NCBI GenBank assembly: GCA_020056225.1
Contig: JAGVIE010000025.1
Location: 102,995-166,994 of the forward strand
Reading direction: 5' to 3'
DNA: 64,000 nucleotides
Source: Bacteroidota bacterium
GTDB lineage: Bacteria; Bacteroidota; Ignavibacteria; UBA10030; SZUA-254
Under the pieces are notes generated by a model. That model was not told the DNA's origin and did no database searches. It saw nothing but the letters and a program-made list of their open reading frames with translations. A program made the position numbers and the translations under genes. This document shows positions 45,320-57,294 of the stretch, one piece after another (the first letter of the stretch is position 1; each line of letters begins with the position of its first letter).

Positions 45320-45694
45320 CTATAATTTCGGTTTCTTAGCACCATACTTTGATCTGCCTTGTTTTCTGTCTGTCACGCCGGCAGCATCAAGTGTTCCTCT
45401 GATTATATGATAACGAACACCTGGTAGATCCTTGACTCTTCCGCCTCGGATTAAAACTATCGAATGTTCCTGTAAATTATGCCCTTCACCTGGAATATAG
45501 GCTGTAACCTCTATTCCATTAGTGAGGCGAACACGCGCTACCTTCCGAAGAGCAGAATTCGGTTTTTTAGGGGTTGTTGTATAAACCCTTGTACAAACCC
45601 CCCTTTTTTGGGGAGATTGCTGGAGAGCGGGAGCTTTGCTCTTCCATGTTACATCTTCTCTACTAAGTCTAATTAGCTGATTTATTGTGGGCAA
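45320..45694 (-). CDS. rpsL: 30S ribosomal protein S12 (TTG start)
   Basis: 124 residues. The decoding-centre protein has [19 protein letters not shown] (the Lys of PKKPNS is the wild-type, streptomycin-sensitive state) and [17 protein letters not shown]. The conserved N-terminus MPTINQLIR begins at a TTG codon (45694-45692). No ATG or GTG exists in frame nearby, and TAGGAG lies nine bases upstream. It has its own sigma70-like promoter and opens the str operon, 81 bp after rpoC. Confidence 0.97.
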   Translation of the reverse strand: MPTINQLIRLSREDVTWKSKAPALQQSPQKRGVCTRVYTTTPKKPNSALRKVARVRLTNGIEVTAYIPGEGHNLQEHSIVLIRGGRVKDLPGVRYHIIRGTLDAAGVTDRKQGRSKYGAKKPKL

Positions 45695-45728
45695 AAAATG
45701 ACGCTCCTATAATTTAACAAAGTTTGTA

Positions 45729-45757
45729 AATATATGAAATTTTTCGGTGTTTGTCAA
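45729..45757 (-). promoter_or_regulatory. sigma70-like promoter for rpsL-rpsG-fusA-tuf
   Basis: On the minus strand TTGACA (45757-45752) and TATATT (45734-45729) are separated by exactly 17 bases and lie in the 81-bp gap between rpoC and rpsL. The sequence after the -10 (TACAAAC) matches that of the tRNA promoter at 3702-3730. It would start transcription about 25-30 bases before the rpsL start. Confidence 0.65.
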
Positions 45758-45775
45758 CACTGGCTAATTATATTA

Positions 45776-48700
45776 TTAAGTTGCCTTCTCTTTTCTACGA
45801 ATTTTTTTCTTTTCGACCACTTCTTCAATAGGTTCAATTTCAATCTGTACGTCTTCAGTGCTGGGAGTAACAATAATATTTCTGAATTTCTTAAGTCCAG
45901 TTCCGGCAGGAATAAGATGACCCATTATCACATTTTCTTTCAAGCCAAGTAGATAGTCAACTTTTCCTTCGATTGCCGCATCCGTTAAAACTTTAGTTGT
46001 CTCTTGAAAAGATGCCGCTGAAATGAAACTTTCAGTCGACAACGCAGCCTGCGTTATTCCGAGAAGAATTGGCTCGGCAGTTGCCGGTTCAGCATCTCTG
46101 AACTCGACTATTTTCTTGCTCTTCTTTCGCAAGTCAGTATTAACTTCACGGATTTTTTTCTTTGAAATAATCTGACCGTTCTTAAGTTTCGAGTCACCCT
46201 TACCGGTAATATTAACTTGATCTTTTAAAATTTCATTTTGTTCATTGACGCTTTGGATATCTACATAATCTTCTTCAAGAAAAGGTGTGTCTCCCGGATC
46301 GATAATCCTAACTTTTTGCATCATTTGACGAACGATAACTTCGACATGTTTATCATTAATCTTGACACCTTGCATACGATATACTTCCTGAATTTCATTA
46401 ACCAGATATTCTTCAACAGATCCTACACCTTTGATCCGGAGAATATCATGCGGATCAATTGCACCGTCCGACAACCTCTCGCCTGCACGTATTACATCGT
46501 TATCTTGAATTAGAACGTGTTTTCCCAATGGTATCATATAGTGCCGTTCATCCATACCGTCATGACTTTTAACGATGATCTCTCGCGATCCTCTTTTTTG
46601 TAGACCAAATCTCACGACACCATCAATTTCAGAAACGATAGCGGGATCGGCTGGACTGCGAGCTTCGAATAATTCGGTCACCCGCGGCAGACCACCGGTA
46701 ATATCTCTCGTCTTACCACTGTCTCGCGGTATCTTTACCAGTACCGTTCCAGCCTGGACACTCTCACCATCATTGACTCCAAGGTGCGATCTTGTTGGGA
46801 TTATATAACTGCCAATCGTTTGTCCTTCTTCGTTCGTAACAAGAAGCGACGGACTCAATGATCGATCTCGTGTATCTATTACAACTTTTTGTATGTGTCC
46901 TGTTTGTTCATCAGGTTCTTCACGATACGTTACGTTCTCTTTCAAGTCCTGATATTTAACTATGCCGGGATGCTCAGAAATAATAACAGCATTATAAGGA
47001 TCCCACTCATAAATTATTTCACCTTTCCGGACTGAGGTTCCATCGGCAACAAGAAGAGTCGCTCCGTAAGGAACATCATATTTGGTTAACACACGATTAT
47101 CCGAGTCGACAATATGTATTATTCCACTGCGTCCCAAAACTATAAGTTTACCGTCCGCATCTATCTGCTTGAGAAATTTAATTCCATCGTATTTTACTTT
47201 ACCATCAAATTTTGAAACAATTTGAGATTGAGTAGCAATCAAGCTTGCCGTTCCACCTGTATGGAATGTTCTCAACGTCAATTGAGTACCAGGCTCACCA
47301 ATGGATTGTGCCGCAATAATCCCTACCGGCTCACCGGGTTCAACAATCTTCGATGTTGTAAGATTTCTTCCATAGCACTTGGCACAAATACCACGCTTTG
47401 CCTCACACGCGAGAACAGACCGTATTTCTACGGTTTCGATGGATGTTTCGGCAATTGCAATTGCTTTTTTCTCATCGATTTCTTCTCCGCCCTTCACAAT
47501 GACAATTTTTGTGAGCGGGTCTATGACATCGTGAACAGCAACACGACCTGAAATTCTTTCTGCTAAAGGTTCTTTAACATCCTCTCCCTCTTTCAACGCA
47601 CCGGTGATTACACCACGGATAGTACCGCAATCATTGACTGAGACTATTGCATCTTGTGCAACATCGACCAATCGACGCGTTAGATATCCGGCATCGGCAG
47701 TTTTCAGAGCTGTATCAGCAAGACCTTTTCGTGCACCGTGGGTTGAGATGAAATATTCGAGGATTGACAAACCCTCACGGAAATTCGCGATGATCGGGTT
47801 CTCGATCAATTCACCTGTTGCACCCGACATACTCTTTTGCGGTTTCGCCATCAATCCGCGCATACCTGCAAGTTGTCGTACTTGCTCCTTCGATCCTCTT
47901 GCACCGGAATCCACCATCATATATAAAGAATTGAATCCTTCACGATCATGCTGGAGCGCATCGAATAGACGTTCTGCAACTTTGTTAGTCGTTCTTGTCC
48001 AGATATCGATTACTTTATTGTATCTTTCGCCGTTTGTAATAAATCCCCTGTAATATTGATTCTGTACATTATCGACGTCTTTTAAAGCTTTTGTGATAAT
48101 ATCATCTTTTTCTTTGGGAATAATAACGTCACCGATACTAACCGACAGACCGCTTTTTGTTGCATATCTGAAACCCAGTTCTTTTAAATTATCAAGGAAC
48201 TCTGCAGTCCGAAGATTTCCGCAGGTTCGGAAAGCTGTCAGTATTATTTGGATTAATCGTTTTTTATTAAGCAACTCGTTTATGAAACCGAGTTCACTGG
48301 GAACAATTTGATTAAACATGACTCTACCAGTTGTCGTATCGACAAGTGAATTATTAATTTTTACTTTTATCCGTGTGTGTAACCCAATTTTCCCGGCATT
48401 ATGAGCAATGATCACTTCATCCTGCGATGAAAACATTTTTCCTTCCCCTGTATCACCTGCCCGAGATTTAGTCAGATAGTATAAACCTAAAACCTGATCC
48501 TGAGTGGGATGTACGATGGGTGAACCATTAGAAGGCGAAAGAATATTATGACTCGAAAGCATCAGTATACGCGCTTCAAGTTGCGCATCATAAGACAGTG
48601 GAACGTGAACAGCCATCTGGTCACCATCGAAATCGGCGTTGAATGCTGTACAGACCATTGGATGAATCTGAATAGCTTTGCCTTCTACTAATACTGGCTG

Positions 48701-50047
48701 AAATGCCTGGATGCCAAGCCTATGTAATGTTGGGGCACGATTAAGAAGTACCGGATGACCATCTATTATGTTCTCGAGGATTTCCCAAACTTCCTGTCCC
48801 TTTTTATCAACCATTTTCTTTGCGCTTTTTACAGTCTTTACGAGACCACGCTCGATGAGTTTACGAATAATAAAAGGCTTGAACAACTCGACAGCCATAT
48901 CTTTAGGCAAGCCACATTCGTGCAGTTTGAGTTCCGGTCCAACGACGATGACTGATCGTCCTGAATAATCGACTCGTTTGCCGAGCAGATTTTGTCGGAA
49001 GCGTCCCTGTTTTCCTTTCAGCATATCTGAAAGTGATTTTAAAGCGCGGTTATTATCGGACCGAACAGCATTAGCGCGACGAGAATTATCGAATAACGAA
49101 TCGACAGCTTCCTGCAACATTCGTTTTTCATTACGCAAAATTACTTCGGGGGCTTTGATCTCGATTAATCTTTTCAAACGATTATTTCGGATGATGACCC
49201 TTCTGTACAGATCATTCAAGTCCGAGGTTGCAAATCGACCACCTTCGAGTGGAACAAGAGGACGTAATTCCGGCGGGATCACCGGAACAACATCGAGTAC
49301 CATCCACTCCGGTTTGTTAATAGGTCTTTCTTCTCTCTCACGGAATGCCTCAATTACCGAGAGACGTTTTAGCATCTCTTGTTTCTTCTGAAGAGAAGGT
49401 TCAGTCTTAACATCGGCGCGCAGTTGGACGGCAATTGATTCGATCTGTACCCTTTTAAGAAGGTCTTTGATTGCGTCTCCACCAATTTTTGCTATGAACT
49501 TCTTTTCATCGCTATCTTCAAGATGCTGGTTTTTCTCCGGCAACGATGCTAACACATCGTAATATTGTTCCTCAGAAAGCAAATCCATTTTCTGCAATCC
49601 GGTAGGACCCGGTTGTATTACAACGTACGACTCGTAATAGATTACCCTCTCCAAATCTTTTCCACTTAAACCGAGAATATTGCCAATTTTTGACGGGGCA
49701 GACCGGAAATACCAAATATGTACAATCGGAACAGCGAGTGAGATGTGTCCCATCCGTTCTCGGCGAACACTCTTCTGAGTTACCTCGACACCGCATCGGT
49801 CGCAGATAATACCTTTATACCGAATGCGTTTATACTTACCACAGTGACATTCCCAATCCCGTACAGGACCGAAAATTTTCTCACAGAACAATCCATCCTT
49901 TTCCGGACGGAACGATCTATAATTGACCGTCTCGGGTTTGGTTACTTCACCATGCGATCTCGACAGAATTAAATCTGACGAGGCAAGCGTAATAGTAATT
50001 TTACCGAAATTCTTCTTTAACAGATTTTCATGTGATGTGAATGCCAT
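45776..50047 (-). CDS. rpoC: RNA polymerase beta' subunit
   Basis: 1423 residues. The N-terminal zinc site has CHCGKY and CDRCGVEVT (ribbon). The active-centre motif [12 protein letters not shown] lies at about residue 467 and coordinates the catalytic magnesium. A second zinc site [13 protein letters not shown] is near residue 880. FHTGGTA of the trigger/bridge region follows. It ends in a Lys/Glu-rich tail. It follows rpoB by 17 bp. Confidence 0.99.
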   Translation of the reverse strand: MAFTSHENLLKKNFGKITITLASSDLILSRSHGEVTKPETVNYRSFRPEKDGLFCEKIFGPVRDWECHCGKYKRIRYKGIICDRCGVEVTQKSVRRERMGHISLAVPIVHIWYFRSAPSKIGNILGLSGKDLERVIYYESYVVIQPGPTGLQKMDLLSEEQYYDVLASLPEKNQHLEDSDEKKFIAKIGGDAIKDLLKRVQIESIAVQLRADVKTEPSLQKKQEMLKRLSVIEAFREREERPINKPEWMVLDVVPVIPPELRPLVPLEGGRFATSDLNDLYRRVIIRNNRLKRLIEIKAPEVILRNEKRMLQEAVDSLFDNSRRANAVRSDNNRALKSLSDMLKGKQGRFRQNLLGKRVDYSGRSVIVVGPELKLHECGLPKDMAVELFKPFIIRKLIERGLVKTVKSAKKMVDKKGQEVWEILENIIDGHPVLLNRAPTLHRLGIQAFQPVLVEGKAIQIHPMVCTAFNADFDGDQMAVHVPLSYDAQLEARILMLSSHNILSPSNGSPIVHPTQDQVLGLYYLTKSRAGDTGEGKMFSSQDEVIIAHNAGKIGLHTRIKVKINNSLVDTTTGRVMFNQIVPSELGFINELLNKKRLIQIILTAFRTCGNLRTAEFLDNLKELGFRYATKSGLSVSIGDVIIPKEKDDIITKALKDVDNVQNQYYRGFITNGERYNKVIDIWTRTTNKVAERLFDALQHDREGFNSLYMMVDSGARGSKEQVRQLAGMRGLMAKPQKSMSGATGELIENPIIANFREGLSILEYFISTHGARKGLADTALKTADAGYLTRRLVDVAQDAIVSVNDCGTIRGVITGALKEGEDVKEPLAERISGRVAVHDVIDPLTKIVIVKGGEEIDEKKAIAIAETSIETVEIRSVLACEAKRGICAKCYGRNLTTSKIVEPGEPVGIIAAQSIGEPGTQLTLRTFHTGGTASLIATQSQIVSKFDGKVKYDGIKFLKQIDADGKLIVLGRSGIIHIVDSDNRVLTKYDVPYGATLLVADGTSVRKGEIIYEWDPYNAVIISEHPGIVKYQDLKENVTYREEPDEQTGHIQKVVIDTRDRSLSPSLLVTNEEGQTIGSYIIPTRSHLGVNDGESVQAGTVLVKIPRDSGKTRDITGGLPRVTELFEARSPADPAIVSEIDGVVRFGLQKRGSREIIVKSHDGMDERHYMIPLGKHVLIQDNDVIRAGERLSDGAIDPHDILRIKGVGSVEEYLVNEIQEVYRMQGVKINDKHVEVIVRQMMQKVRIIDPGDTPFLEEDYVDIQSVNEQNEILKDQVNITGKGDSKLKNGQIISKKKIREVNTDLRKKSKKIVEFRDAEPATAEPILLGITQAALSTESFISAASFQETTKVLTDAAIEGKVDYLLGLKENVIMGHLIPAGTGLKKFRNIIVTPSTEDVQIEIEPIEEVVEKKKIRRKEKAT

Positions 50048-50064
50048 GATATCTCCATTCTCTT

Positions 50065-53000
50065 TTATTCAATCTTAATATCTAAACCTAATCCCATTAA
50101 TTCACGAACAAGTACGTTAAACGATTCAGGAACGTTCGGTTCCGGTAAATTGTCTCCTTTAACGATCGCCTCGTAAAGTTTCGCACGTCCGTATACGTCA
50201 TCGCTCTTTACCGTCAATATCTCCTGAAGCGTATTCGCCGCACCGTATGCTTCAAGTGCCCATACTTCCATCTCTCCGAAACGCTGACCGCCGAATTGGG
50301 CTTTGCCGCCAAGCGGCTGTTGTGTAATAAGTGAGTATGGACCGATCGATCGGGCGTGAATCTTATCGTCAACCAAGTGCGAGAGCTTCATCATATAGAT
50401 AAATCCAACGCTTACTTCCTGATCGAAAGGTTCACCGGTACGGCCATCGACCAACAACGCTTTAGAGTTTGTATTCAACCCTGCTTTTTCCAGTTCAACC
50501 TGGACGTCTTCCCATGTTGCACCATCAAAGATTGGGGATGAATATTTTGTTCCAAGTTTCTTGCCAGCCCAGCCGAGTGCAGTTTCAAACAATTGGCCCA
50601 GGTTCATACGCGAAGGAACGCCGAGCGGATTGAGCACCATATCTACCGGTGTGCCATCAGTCATAAACGGCATATCTTCCTGTGGAACGACCTTAGCAAC
50701 CACGCCTTTGTTTCCGTGTCTGCCTGCCATTTTATCGCCTACCGATAGTTTGCGCTTCTTGGCAACATAAACTTTCGCCAGTTGAACAATACCGGAGGGA
50801 AGTTCATCACCGAGCATTATTTTTGTCTTTTCATGCTTGTAATATTCAACGATGTCATTCTGTTTCTGAAAGAATCCTTCATAGATTTTGGTGACTAACA
50901 AATTTTTCTTCTTATCCTCTACCCACTCTGATTTGTAATCGAGCTTTTCAAGCTTTTCCATATCTACAAATGATTCTTTTTTAATCTGGGTTCCGCCGCG
51001 GATAATAACATCCCCATTCATATCCCGGATACTCAGAGTTTTTTCGCCTTCAAGCAATAAGCCAAGTTTCTTAGTTAAGGATACGAAACAATCTTCTAAT
51101 GCTTTCTTTTCTGCGCGATCGAGATGCTCACCGAGACGTTTATCTTCTTTTTTCGATTCGGCGTCTTTTTTCTTCCGGCTGAATAATTTCGTAGCAATGA
51201 CGATACCCTTCATACCGGGCGGAGCTTTTAACGATGCATCCTTTACATCACCGGCTTTCTCGCCAAAAATTGCTTTGAGCAATTTTTCTTCCGGAGTAGA
51301 TTCCGTTTCACCCTTGGGCGTGATTTTACCAATGAGAATATCTCCTTCAACAACTTCGGCTCCAACACGAATAACGCCGTTCTCATCTAAATCTTTCACA
51401 GCATCTTCACTTACGTTCGGTATTTCACGCGTCAATTCTTCCTCGCCGCGTTTCGTATCGCGAACCTGCAAGTCGAATTCTTCGATGTGAAGCGATGTGA
51501 AAATATCTTCAGAGACTAATCGTTCATTCAGAACTATTGCGTCTTCAAAATTGTACCCGCGCCACGGCATGAAGGCAACCAATATGTTTCTGCCAAGAGC
51601 CAGTTCACCGCCATCCGTTGCACAACCATCGGCAAGAATATCGCCTTTCTTGACCTTCTGCCCAGGTTTTACAACAGCTCGCTGATTAATTGAAGTATCT
51701 TGATTGGTTCTGAAGAATTTTATTAGTCGATACTCAACTCGTTTTTTATCTTCAAAACTTGTAAGTGATTCAACGCTTGCCTCATCGACATCATAATTCA
51801 CAATGATGGAATTTGAATCTACATACTCGACGATTCCGTTACGCTCGGAAGTGATCATCGTTCGCGCGTCATAGGCGACCTTCCTTTCCAAACCGGTGCC
51901 AACCAAAGGCGCTTCGGGCCTAAGTAGCGGGACTGCCTGGCGTTGCATGTTCGATCCCATGAGCGCACGATTAGCGTCATCGTGTTCAAGGAATGGAATC
52001 AGCGCCGCCGCCGCACTTACAATTTGGTTCGGCGCGACATCCAGATACTGTACTTCTTCCGGCTTCGCAAGCGGATAATCGCTTTGCAATCTGGCTTTGA
52101 TGCGTTCAGTATGAAATTTCCCGTCTTCATCAACTTCGGTGTTGGTCTGTGCGATTGTATAGATATCTTCCTTTTCCGCCGTCATGTATTCGATATCGTT
52201 TGTCGCTTTTCCATTTTTCACTTTACGGTACGGAGTCTCGATGAAACCGAATTCATTCACTCGTGAATGGAGGCAGAGCGATGAGATCAAACCGATATTC
52301 GGACCTTCCGGTGTTTCGATCGGACACAAACGTCCGTAATGTGTATAATGAACGTCTCGGACTTCGAATCCTGCTCTCTCGCGTGTCAATCCGCCGGGAC
52401 CAAGTGCAGACATACGCCGCTTGTGTGTTATTTCGGCAAGCGGGTTCGTTTGATCCATGAATTGGGATAATTGATTTGTTCCAAAGAATGCATTGATTAC
52501 ACTGGTAATCGTTCGGGCATTAACCAAATCTTGTGGAGTAATTTTTTCCTGATCACGCATACTCAGACGTTCACGGATAGTGCGAGCCATACGGGCAAGA
52601 CCGATATTAAACTGCTGTCCGATTTGCTCACCTACTGTCCGGACACGGCGATTGCCAAGATGATCGATATCATCGACAGTTCTTCTTCCCTGCTGTAGAT
52701 CGATGAGAAAGTTGATAATAGCAATTATGTCATCTTTTGTCAGTGTGGTCGTCGAATACGGTATCTTCAAATTGAGTTTGGCGTTCATACGATACCTGCC
52801 GACATTACCGAGATCATAACGCTTTTCGTTGAAAAAGAGTTTCTCGAAGAGATTTCGCGCAGTATCGAGATCGGGCGCCTCGCCGGAACGCAACTGTGTG
52901 TAAATTGCGTTCAGCGCTTCCTCATCAGTTCGCGAAGTATCTTTCAGAATAGTATTTGCGATGACCGAGCTTTCACCGATACCTTCATAACGCAAAAAAC

Positions 53001-53850
53001 GAATTTTCTTTATCTCCGATTTTTTGACTTTCTTGATCATCTCCTCAGTAAAGATCGAATCTTTATTGATGAAAATCTCACCTGTCTTTTTATCTACAAC
53101 ATCACTACAAACTATCCGTCCCTGATAATCTTTTAAATTCACTTTATGAGGATCGACTTCTTCAACAAGGTTGAAGAGATGTAAAATTTCATCATCCGAT
53201 GAATATCCTATTGCACGAAGCAATGTTGTAACGGGGAATTTTTTCTTTCTATCGATGTATACATACATTACATTGCTGATGTCGGTAGTAAATTCCACCC
53301 ACGAACCTCGGAACGGAATTATACGCGCCGAGTAAATCGACATGCCGTTCGGATGAACTGATTCATCGAAGAAAACACCAGGCGACCGGTGGAGCTGGCT
53401 CACAACGACACGTTCGGCACCGTTAATGATGTAGGTACCCCGGTGCGTCATCATCGGAAGATTGCCAAGATATACTTCCTGCTCCATCGTATCAACATAG
53501 CTCTTGCCATCCTCAGCTTTTGTTGATAACCGAAGTTTCGCTTTCAACGGAACGGCATATGTTAATCCACGTTCCTGACATTCGATTACAGAGTATTTCG
53601 GTTTTTCCACATAATACTCGATGAATTCGAGAAAATAATTTTCACGAGCATCGGTAATCGGAAAACTCAAAAGGAATATTTGCTGCAATCCTTTGACCAA
53701 ACGCTTTTCCGGGGGCACTGTGGCTTGCAGAAAATTTTCCCATGATTCCAATTGAACGTTAAGAAGATCCGGATACTCGATGATCTGCGGAATCTTCGAG
53801 AACGAAATTCTTCCATTCGATTGATGATTCTGATTTTTCAAGGGTGTCAC
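50065..53850 (-). CDS. rpoB: RNA polymerase beta subunit
   Basis: 1261 residues. The rifampicin-region motifs [20 protein letters not shown] and [20 protein letters not shown] are wild-type-like. [17 protein letters not shown] and [20 protein letters not shown] are in the C-terminal part. Standard domain order. It is separated from rplL by 155 bp carrying a strong hairpin. Confidence 0.99.
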   Translation of the reverse strand: MTPLKNQNHQSNGRISFSKIPQIIEYPDLLNVQLESWENFLQATVPPEKRLVKGLQQIFLLSFPITDARENYFLEFIEYYVEKPKYSVIECQERGLTYAVPLKAKLRLSTKAEDGKSYVDTMEQEVYLGNLPMMTHRGTYIINGAERVVVSQLHRSPGVFFDESVHPNGMSIYSARIIPFRGSWVEFTTDISNVMYVYIDRKKKFPVTTLLRAIGYSSDDEILHLFNLVEEVDPHKVNLKDYQGRIVCSDVVDKKTGEIFINKDSIFTEEMIKKVKKSEIKKIRFLRYEGIGESSVIANTILKDTSRTDEEALNAIYTQLRSGEAPDLDTARNLFEKLFFNEKRYDLGNVGRYRMNAKLNLKIPYSTTTLTKDDIIAIINFLIDLQQGRRTVDDIDHLGNRRVRTVGEQIGQQFNIGLARMARTIRERLSMRDQEKITPQDLVNARTITSVINAFFGTNQLSQFMDQTNPLAEITHKRRMSALGPGGLTRERAGFEVRDVHYTHYGRLCPIETPEGPNIGLISSLCLHSRVNEFGFIETPYRKVKNGKATNDIEYMTAEKEDIYTIAQTNTEVDEDGKFHTERIKARLQSDYPLAKPEEVQYLDVAPNQIVSAAAALIPFLEHDDANRALMGSNMQRQAVPLLRPEAPLVGTGLERKVAYDARTMITSERNGIVEYVDSNSIIVNYDVDEASVESLTSFEDKKRVEYRLIKFFRTNQDTSINQRAVVKPGQKVKKGDILADGCATDGGELALGRNILVAFMPWRGYNFEDAIVLNERLVSEDIFTSLHIEEFDLQVRDTKRGEEELTREIPNVSEDAVKDLDENGVIRVGAEVVEGDILIGKITPKGETESTPEEKLLKAIFGEKAGDVKDASLKAPPGMKGIVIATKLFSRKKKDAESKKEDKRLGEHLDRAEKKALEDCFVSLTKKLGLLLEGEKTLSIRDMNGDVIIRGGTQIKKESFVDMEKLEKLDYKSEWVEDKKKNLLVTKIYEGFFQKQNDIVEYYKHEKTKIMLGDELPSGIVQLAKVYVAKKRKLSVGDKMAGRHGNKGVVAKVVPQEDMPFMTDGTPVDMVLNPLGVPSRMNLGQLFETALGWAGKKLGTKYSSPIFDGATWEDVQVELEKAGLNTNSKALLVDGRTGEPFDQEVSVGFIYMMKLSHLVDDKIHARSIGPYSLITQQPLGGKAQFGGQRFGEMEVWALEAYGAANTLQEILTVKSDDVYGRAKLYEAIVKGDNLPEPNVPESFNVLVRELMGLGLDIKIE

Positions 53851-53914
53851 CTCAAGTGAAACAAATGTTTTTATTAGTTAATCGACAACCAAAAACAGTT
53901 TTCAAAAAAATAGC

Positions 53915-53950
53915 ACACCGATAACCAATATTTCTAATGGTTACCGGTGT
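53915..53950 (-). promoter_or_regulatory. stem-loop between rplL and rpoB (attenuator or RNase III site)
   Basis: Two stem blocks ACACCG/CGGTGT and TAACCA/TGGTTA are separated by a single mismatch and close a 10-base loop. The position between rplL and rpoB is where many bacteria place a partial terminator or RNA-processing hairpin that lowers rpoBC expression relative to the ribosomal genes. No T-run follows, so full termination is unlikely. Confidence 0.6.
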
Positions 53951-54005
53951 AAACTACCGTCTTAGTCGTATATGAGTACAGAATATTGACTTGTATATTC
54001 TCAGT

Positions 54006-54383
54006 TTACTTCATCTCAACTGTTGCGCCGGCTTCTTCGAGTTCTTTCTTGAGCTTGTCGGCTTCGTCTTTACTCACATTTTCTTTTACATTCTTCGGTG
54101 CGCCATCGACAAGGTCTTTTGCTTCTTTAAGACCAAGACCGGTTGCGGCACGAACAACTTTAATAACGTTGATCTTCTGAGCGCCCGCGGCTTTCAATAC
54201 TACGGTGAATTCAGTTTGTGCTTCCACAACCGCCGGTGCCGCTCCTCCTGCCGGCATTGCACCCATCATCATGGGAACTGCCGCAGTGACGCCAAATTTT
54301 TCTTCGAGGGCTTTTTTCAATTCGGATGCCTCGAGAAGGGTAAGTTTTTCAATTTTTTCTACTATTTCTTGAACTACTGACAT
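54006..54383 (-). CDS. rplL: 50S ribosomal protein L7/L12
   Basis: 125 residues. The N-terminal dimer helix is [20 protein letters not shown]. An Ala/Gly/Met hinge ([13 protein letters not shown]) and the C-terminal factor-binding domain KTEFTV-like [20 protein letters not shown] follow, ending [14 protein letters not shown]. It binds to L10 and recruits translation factors. It follows rplJ by 30 bp. Confidence 0.98.
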   Translation of the reverse strand: MSVVQEIVEKIEKLTLLEASELKKALEEKFGVTAAVPMMMGAMPAGGAAPAVVEAQTEFTVVLKAAGAQKINVIKVVRAATGLGLKEAKDLVDGAPKNVKENVSKDEADKLKKELEEAGATVEMK

Positions 54384-54413
54384 GTGTAATCTCCTTTTTC
54401 AAATGATATAATA

Positions 54414-54935
54414 TTATGCTGCTTTTTTCTTTTCTATTGCATCGATGACACTGACAAGATCACGCGCAACCGCATTGATCGCGCCGACAACACCGGAGAT
54501 CGGAGCTTGTATGCTTCCGATTATACCTGCGATTAATTCGGATCGTGAAGGTAATTTTGCGATATCGTTAAGATGAGTTCCGTCGAATACTTGATTTTCG
54601 AGAACACATACTTTAACCTTCAATTTCTCATGCTTGTCGCGAAACTTCTTCATGATCTTTGCAGGTGCAACCGGATCATCGTAGCTGAAAGCTATTGCGG
54701 TATGACCGACAAGTTTCTCAATCACCTTATCGTACCCCGTAACACTTTCTAGCGCTTTTCGTACGAGGGTATTTTTCACAACACGATAATCGACGTTCAC
54801 TTTTCGGAATTCACGGCGAAGATCAGTTACCTGTTCTACCGTAATTCCGGTGAAGTCGGCGAAATACATTCCCTTCGCGCGCTCGATCTTTTCCTTCACC
54901 TCTGCAATGATCTGTTCTTTTTCAGAACGTTTCAT
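54414..54935 (-). CDS. rplJ: 50S ribosomal protein L10
   Basis: 173 residues: MKRSEKEQIIAEVKEKIERA, ADFTGITVEQVTDLRREFRK, VDYRVVKNTLVRKALE, and the C-terminal helix that carries L7/L12 dimers. A stem-loop lies in the leader upstream, in keeping with the autogenous control by L10-L12 known in other bacteria. Confidence 0.97.
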   Translation of the reverse strand: MKRSEKEQIIAEVKEKIERAKGMYFADFTGITVEQVTDLRREFRKVNVDYRVVKNTLVRKALESVTGYDKVIEKLVGHTAIAFSYDDPVAPAKIMKKFRDKHEKLKVKVCVLENQVFDGTHLNDIAKLPSRSELIAGIIGSIQAPISGVVGAINAVARDLVSVIDAIEKKKAA

Positions 54936-54958
54936 GATTTCCTCGTTATTTAATATTC

Positions 54959-54996
54959 ATCATCTGAGAAGCCCCCACAATAACGGGGCAGATGAT
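54959..54996 (-). promoter_or_regulatory. stem-loop in the rplJ leader (possible L10-type leader)
   Basis: A perfect 8-bp outer stem ATCATCTG/CAGATGAT is followed by an asymmetric internal loop and an inner CCCC/GGGG stem, all within the 91-bp gap between rplA and rplJ. Position and shape fit an L10 autoregulatory leader, but I cannot score it against the known RNA family. Confidence 0.5.
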
Positions 54997-55026
54997 ATTT
55001 ATTTATTTAGTGCGTAATTTCTAAAT

Positions 55027-55722
55027 TTAATGAGCAGCAATAACATTTTTATCGACGTGGACGCCGGGTCCCATCGTGCTCGATATTGCAATACTCTTGA
55101 TATATTGTCCTTTTGCTGTAGCTGGTTTTAGGCGGACAACAGTACTTAAAAATGCATTGACATTTTCGATTAATTTTTGATTCTCAAAATTGGCTTTACC
55201 TATTGTAGCGTGGAGAATTCCAGCTTTATCTACACGGAATTCAATTTTACCTGCTTTAACTTCCTTTACGGCTTTTGCGATATCCAGCGTAACTGTTCCG
55301 CTTTTAGGATTGGGCATAAGTCCGCGTGGACCAAGAACTTTACCAAGTTTTCCCAAATCACCCATTACATCCGGTGTTGCAATTATAACATCCACATCAG
55401 CCCAGCCTTGCTGGATTTTTAGAAGGTAATCCTGAAATCCAAAGTAATCGGCTCCAGCAACCCTTGCTTCTTCATCTTTTGGTGGTTTTGCAATTACAAG
55501 GACCTTAACCTCTTTGCCAATCCCGTGAGGAAGCGCTACCGTACCTCGTATCGCCTGATCGGCTTTCTTTGGGTCAACACCTAAGCGGACTGCAATATCA
55601 ACCGCTTCGGCAAACTTCGCTGATGCCATCTCTTTAACCACGGAAACTGCATCCTCGATGGAATACATTTTCTTGGAATCAACTTTTTTAACAACTGCTT
55701 TATATCGTTTACTGCGTTTCAT
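55027..55722 (-). CDS. rplA: 50S ribosomal protein L1
   Basis: 231 residues. The first domain is [39 protein letters not shown]. The middle part has [20 protein letters not shown], and the end is [13 protein letters not shown]-like [13 protein letters not shown]. It forms the mobile stalk at the E site and often represses its own operon. It is preceded by a small hairpin (AACCGG/CCGGTT at 55775-55794) that may be its leader element. Confidence 0.98.
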   Translation of the reverse strand: MKRSKRYKAVVKKVDSKKMYSIEDAVSVVKEMASAKFAEAVDIAVRLGVDPKKADQAIRGTVALPHGIGKEVKVLVIAKPPKDEEARVAGADYFGFQDYLLKIQQGWADVDVIIATPDVMGDLGKLGKVLGPRGLMPNPKSGTVTLDIAKAVKEVKAGKIEFRVDKAGILHATIGKANFENQKLIENVNAFLSTVVRLKPATAKGQYIKSIAISSTMGPGVHVDKNVIAAH

Positions 55723-55799
55723 TTTTTGTTCCTTATTTTGTGGTACAAGCGTTCCGATTTGCTTTACAGTCTGAAACCGGAACTTCCACCGGTTAATAT

Positions 55800-56222
55800 T
55801 TAATCTTCTACAGTTATACCCATACTACGAGCTGTTCCAGCCACCATAGCCATCGCAGCTTCAACGTCGTTTGCATTCAGGTCCGGCATTTTTGCTTCAG
55901 CAATTTCGCGGACTTGTTGTTTAGTAACTTTACCAACTTTTGTCCGATTCGGTTCACCCGAACCTTTTTCAACTTTAGCAGCCTTCGCAAGTAAAACCGA
56001 GGCAGGCGGAGTTTTTGTAATAAACGTAAAAGACTTATCTGAAAACACCGTAATAACAACGGGAATAATCAAACCCTGTTTATCCTGAGTTCTCGAGTTG
56101 AATTGCTTACAGAACTCCATGATATTGACGCCCTTTTGACCGAGAGCAGGTCCTATAGGTGGTGCAGGAGTTGCCTGTCCGGCGGGTATCTGTAATTTTA
56201 TGAACCCTACAATTTTTTTCAT
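55800..56222 (-). CDS. rplK: 50S ribosomal protein L11
   Basis: 140 residues: [48 protein letters not shown] and the C-terminal RNA-binding [20 protein letters not shown]. It binds the GTPase-centre rRNA. Located between nusG and rplA. Confidence 0.98.
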   Translation of the reverse strand: MKKIVGFIKLQIPAGQATPAPPIGPALGQKGVNIMEFCKQFNSRTQDKQGLIIPVVITVFSDKSFTFITKTPPASVLLAKAAKVEKGSGEPNRTKVGKVTKQQVREIAEAKMPDLNANDVEAAMAMVAGTARSMGITVED

Positions 56223-56248
56223 AATACTATATCCAAATTATATGATAA

Positions 56249-56803
56249 TTATTTTTCGATTTCTACTTGATTGAAATCCAGTTCAACGGGCGTTTTCCGT
56301 CCGAAAATACTGACCATCACTTTTAATTTCATTTTTTCTTCATTGACATCTTGAACGATGCCGGTGAAGTTATTAAACGGACCATCGATAACCTTGACCG
56401 GTTCACCTAAATGGAATGGAACTGCCAGTACCTCAACATCTTTTCGTTCTTCCATCCTGCCGATGAGTCTTTTCACTTCATCGGTATGAAGCGCGGCAGG
56501 TTCGCCACGCGGACCGACAAAACTTATAACCGAAGGTGAAGTCAGAATAAGGTGTTTGGTTGTTTTGTCCAGAATAGCCTCAACCAAAATATAACCTGGG
56601 AAGAAAGTTTTAGTTTTACTTTTTTTCTTTCCTTCCTTAATCTCGAAAATTTTTTCCGATGGAACCAAAACCTGAGATACCATCTCATCGAGATTCAAAA
56701 GCTTGATTTCATTTTCCAGATGAGCTTTAACCTTGTTTTCATGTCCGGAATATGTACGTACTGCGTACCACCGTTTCTGAGTTGTCAGTTCTTTCACTTT
56801 CAT
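56249..56803 (-). CDS. nusG: transcription termination/antitermination factor NusG
   Basis: 184 residues. The NGN domain is KRWYAVRTYSGHENKVKAHL, then KTFFPGYILVEAILDKTTKH and FVGPRGEPAALHTDEV. The C-terminal KOW domain is HLGEPVKVIDGPFNNFTGIV. It links RNA polymerase to Rho or to ribosomal S10. It begins 4 bp after the secE stop. Confidence 0.98.
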   Translation of the reverse strand: MKVKELTTQKRWYAVRTYSGHENKVKAHLENEIKLLNLDEMVSQVLVPSEKIFEIKEGKKKSKTKTFFPGYILVEAILDKTTKHLILTSPSVISFVGPRGEPAALHTDEVKRLIGRMEERKDVEVLAVPFHLGEPVKVIDGPFNNFTGIVQDVNEEKMKLKVMVSIFGRKTPVELDFNQVEIEK

Positions 56804-56807
56804 GCCC

Positions 56808-56990
56808 TTAGAGAATTACCTTCATAAGGTTGCTGACTACCCAGTCAACACCGAAAACAAAGCTTGCAATCACACCGCAAACTACCAAAACGATGACAGT
56901 CGATTCTTGAAGTTCAGCGCGACTGGGCCAAGTAACTTTTTTCATTTCTTTCACTGTATCAGTGAGAAATGCGATTATTTTTTCTTTCAT
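56808..56990 (-). CDS. secE: protein translocase subunit SecE
   Basis: 60 residues: an amphipathic helix with the family motif KEMKKVTWPSRAELQEST, then one membrane helix VIVLVVCGVIASFVFGVDWV. This is the minimal single-helix SecE that clamps SecY (30572). It lies between tRNA-Trp and nusG, its conserved place. Confidence 0.96.
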   Translation of the reverse strand: MKEKIIAFLTDTVKEMKKVTWPSRAELQESTVIVLVVCGVIASFVFGVDWVVSNLMKVIL

Positions 56991-57028
56991 ATTATTCCCT
57001 TTAAGATCTAAATGGTCTACTCAATCAG

Positions 57029-57102
57029 CACGTCAGGAGGGAGTCGAACCCCCAACCTGCGGTTTTGGAGACCGCTGCTCTAGCCAATTGAGCTACTGAC
57101 GT
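57029..57102 (-). tRNA. tRNA-Trp (CCA)
   Basis: A 74-base cloverleaf on the minus strand: acceptor ACGTCAG/CTGACGT, D-arm GCTC...GAGC, anticodon stem GCGGT/ACCGC with loop CTCCAAA (anticodon CCA), T-loop TTCGACT, discriminator G. It lies between rpmG and secE, the usual position of tRNA-Trp in many bacteria. Confidence 0.95.
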
Positions 57103-57111
57103 ATGAGCTAC

Positions 57112-57261
57112 TCACTTTGTCTCTTTATGCTGCGTATGTTTATTACACCACGGGCAGAATTTTTTATATTCGACTCTGCCAGATTGTTTTTTCTTATTTT
57201 TCGTCGTTGTGTAATTACGACGTTTACACTCAGTACATTCTAATGTTATTATATCACGCAT
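57112..57261 (-). CDS. rpmG: 50S ribosomal protein L33
   Basis: A 49-residue gene starting at ATG 57261: [20 protein letters not shown], then [20 protein letters not shown], ending KHTQHKETK. The two CxxC pairs (CTEC and CPWC) mark the zinc-binding form. It lies between the tRNA-Thr(GGT) and tRNA-Trp genes, in the place where E. coli has tufB. Confidence 0.95.
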   Translation of the reverse strand: MRDIITLECTECKRRNYTTTKNKKKQSGRVEYKKFCPWCNKHTQHKETK

Positions 57262-57294
57262 TCTGTACACTCCTAAAATATTTGTTATTTACCG

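Noticed and set aside
57112-57261. Split or truncated tufB between tRNA-Thr and tRNA-Trp
   Set aside because: The sequence encodes a complete L33 and no EF-Tu remnant is visible.
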